Shown here: one piece after another, positions 63,950 through 64,000 of the stretch
Layout: every line of letters starts with the position of its first letter
Position numbering within the stretch: the stretch's first letter is position 1
Origin: an uncultured Actinomycetes bacterium
Lineage (GTDB): Bacteria; Actinomycetota; Acidimicrobiia; Acidimicrobiales; RAAP-2
Length of the DNA: 64,000 nucleotides
Direction of reading: 5' to 3'
Assembly: GCA_903825035.1 (NCBI GenBank)
Contig: CAIJYV010000024.1
Span: forward strand, 20,030-84,029
Program-made: the position numbers and the translations under genes
Notes under the pieces: model-generated
What the model saw: only the letters and a program-made list of their open reading frames with translations
The model's database searches: none
What the model was told of the DNA's origin: nothing

Positions 63950-64000
63950 TTAGAGCTTTTGGGGAGCCTGATCTGCCTTGGTCAGTGGCGAGAAGTCCGC
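63950..64000 (-). CDS. Possible C-terminal end of a gene entering from the right
   Basis: On the minus strand an open frame of 16 codons runs from the window edge to TAA just before the terminator, ending ...ADQAPQKL. Too short to identify. Position next to a bidirectional terminator is the only support. Confidence 0.3.
   Translation of the reverse strand, partial: ADFSPLTKADQAPQKL

Overview
The window is a gene-dense stretch of bacterial core genome, and I read it as Actinomycetota. The evidence is a complete Pup-proteasome locus (mpa, dop, pup, prcB, prcA, pafA), an adjoining tat-helY block, a DUF4193-type zinc-knuckle protein, and gene strings that follow the mycobacterial order (recN - pyrG - Nudix - xerD; scpA - scpB - rluB - cmk - der; gap - pgk - tpiA - secG). 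GC is only about half by eye, intergenic gaps are very short and gene overlaps are common, so the source is probably a streamlined, moderate-GC actinobacterium. Acidimicrobiia or a freshwater lineage would fit, but no rRNA or other marker here settles the class. There is no sign of phage, insertion sequences, CRISPR or recent transfer.

Layout. 1-10.8 kb: 3' end of polA, rpsA with a strong terminator, then coaE-uvrB-uvrA-uvrC-rapZ, which puts the whole UvrABC excision-repair set in one run. 10.9-15.6 kb: gap-pgk-tpiA-secG and an orphan solute-binding protein; yvcK and whiA, usually found after rapZ in actinobacteria, are absent. 15.6-22.9 kb: tRNA-Leu(GAG), nadK, recN, pyrG, Nudix hydrolase, xerD, M50 protease, and trpS on the opposite strand. 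23-29 kb: a tightly overlapped run scpA-scpB-rluB-aroH-tyrA-aroA-cmk-plsC combining chromosome condensation, rRNA modification, the end of the aromatic pathway, CMP kinase and lipid acylation. 29-39.5 kb: a mixed region with glycosyltransferase, ispH, der, a zinc-ribbon membrane protein, acs, two flavoenzymes, a DEDDh exonuclease, tRNA-Pro(GGG) and thiO-thiS. 39.5-44.9 kb: a minus-strand tkt-tal-pgi-LOG operon (non-oxidative pentose phosphate and upper glycolysis). 44.9-56.6 kb: two small membrane proteins with trmI, a ferredoxin, then the Pup-proteasome and export operon ending in helY. 56.7-64 kb: a double-length ThyX-like protein, the DUF4193-like protein, a GNAT enzyme, an unrecognised three-part protein, an HtrA-like protease, a secreted OmpA-domain protein and a pair of crcB fluoride-channel genes.

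Two window-wide patterns stand out. First, at least twelve genes have a TANNNT hexamer exactly 6 nt before the start codon, as expected for leaderless mRNAs. Second, six of the seven clear protein-gene convergences overlap at their stop codons, four of them by exactly 4 nt (TTAG or CTAG read on both strands), leaving no room for an intrinsic terminator. The most interesting single protein is the ThyX-like one, in which the two halves of the ThyX signature seem to be divided between two tandem domains. I did not find an obviously new multi-gene system.
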